DNA from: Paenibacillus hexagrammi
GTDB taxonomy: Bacteria; Bacillota; Bacilli; Paenibacillales; NBRC-103111
DNA length: 64,000 nt
Direction: 5' to 3'
Assembly: GCF_021513275.1 (NCBI RefSeq)
Contig: NZ_CP090978.1
Span: forward strand, 5,747,247 to 5,811,246
Shown here: positions 63,895 to 64,000 of the stretch, piece by piece
Layout of the letters: each line of letters opens with the position of its first letter
Numbering within the stretch: position 1 is the stretch's first letter
Made by a program: the position numbers and the translations under genes
Notes under the pieces: model-generated
What the model saw: only the letters and a program-made list of their open reading frames with translations
What the model was told of the DNA's origin: nothing
Databases searched by the model: none

Positions 63895-64000
<106 letters not shown>

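Overview
The window looks like a chromosome segment of a Paenibacillus-type member of the Bacillales. Four things point there: (1) the gene order secG-est-rnr-smpB-ssrA, cggR-gapA-pgk-tpiA-gpmI-eno, rapZ-yvcK-whiA-crh and hprK-lgt-ppaX-his; (2) a CtsR box at clpP; (3) a two-repeat CggR operator; (4) a tmRNA tag of GKQNNNLAFAA. No database search was possible, so the genus is an inference.

Layout. 1-6.5 kb (minus strand) holds jetA-jetB-jetC of a type II Wadjet (SMC-like anti-plasmid) operon; jetD would lie beyond the left edge. 6.5-14.7 kb is an accessory island ending at the 3' side of ssrA. It carries two copies of a two-gene unit (an 85-aa protein plus a small retropepsin-like protein). 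It also carries an AAA-type ATPase pseudogene split by a complete IS66-family element with an 8-bp target duplication, three copies of an intergenic boundary element, and an AT-rich 711-aa P-loop ATPase with a zinc ribbon and winged helix. 14.7-20 kb is ssrA, smpB, rnr, est, secG. 20-28 kb is an M50-type membrane protease gene and the glycolytic operon under CggR. 28-39.5 kb has tRNA-Arg, clpP, a secreted stalk-domain protein, the HPr/Crh-whiA-yvcK-rapZ-glcK group, trxB, a TPR protein and prs. 39.6-47.6 kb is a histidine operon hisZ-G-D-B-H-A-F-IE-J, in which HisA is of the eukaryotic type. 47.9-51 kb is hprK-lgt-ppaX-acyltransferase. 51-54.5 kb has a sugar-ABC ATPase, a PucR-type regulator and a tandem NlpC/P60 protein. 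54.8-59.1 kb (plus strand) is a LarA-like/GMC-dehydrogenase operon. 59.3-64 kb is the end of an rRNA operon read on the minus strand as 16S-5S-tRNA-Ile-tRNA-Ala-23S-eight tRNAs.

Three themes stand out. First, at least five genes (jetC, the M50 gene, pgk, rapZ, ppaX) carry single-base indels in short homopolymers. Since pgk is normally essential, sequencing error is the simplest explanation, and the jetC frameshift should be read with that in mind. Second, a repeat of about 165 bp with GTTGATAA/TTATCAAC ends sits just after the stop codons of pgk and hisZ, with a remnant after hisA. Each copy is flanked by its own direct repeat and shows a conserved internal stem with compensatory changes. Third, the duplicated retropepsin/85-aa unit with its boundary elements is the best candidate for an undescribed system.
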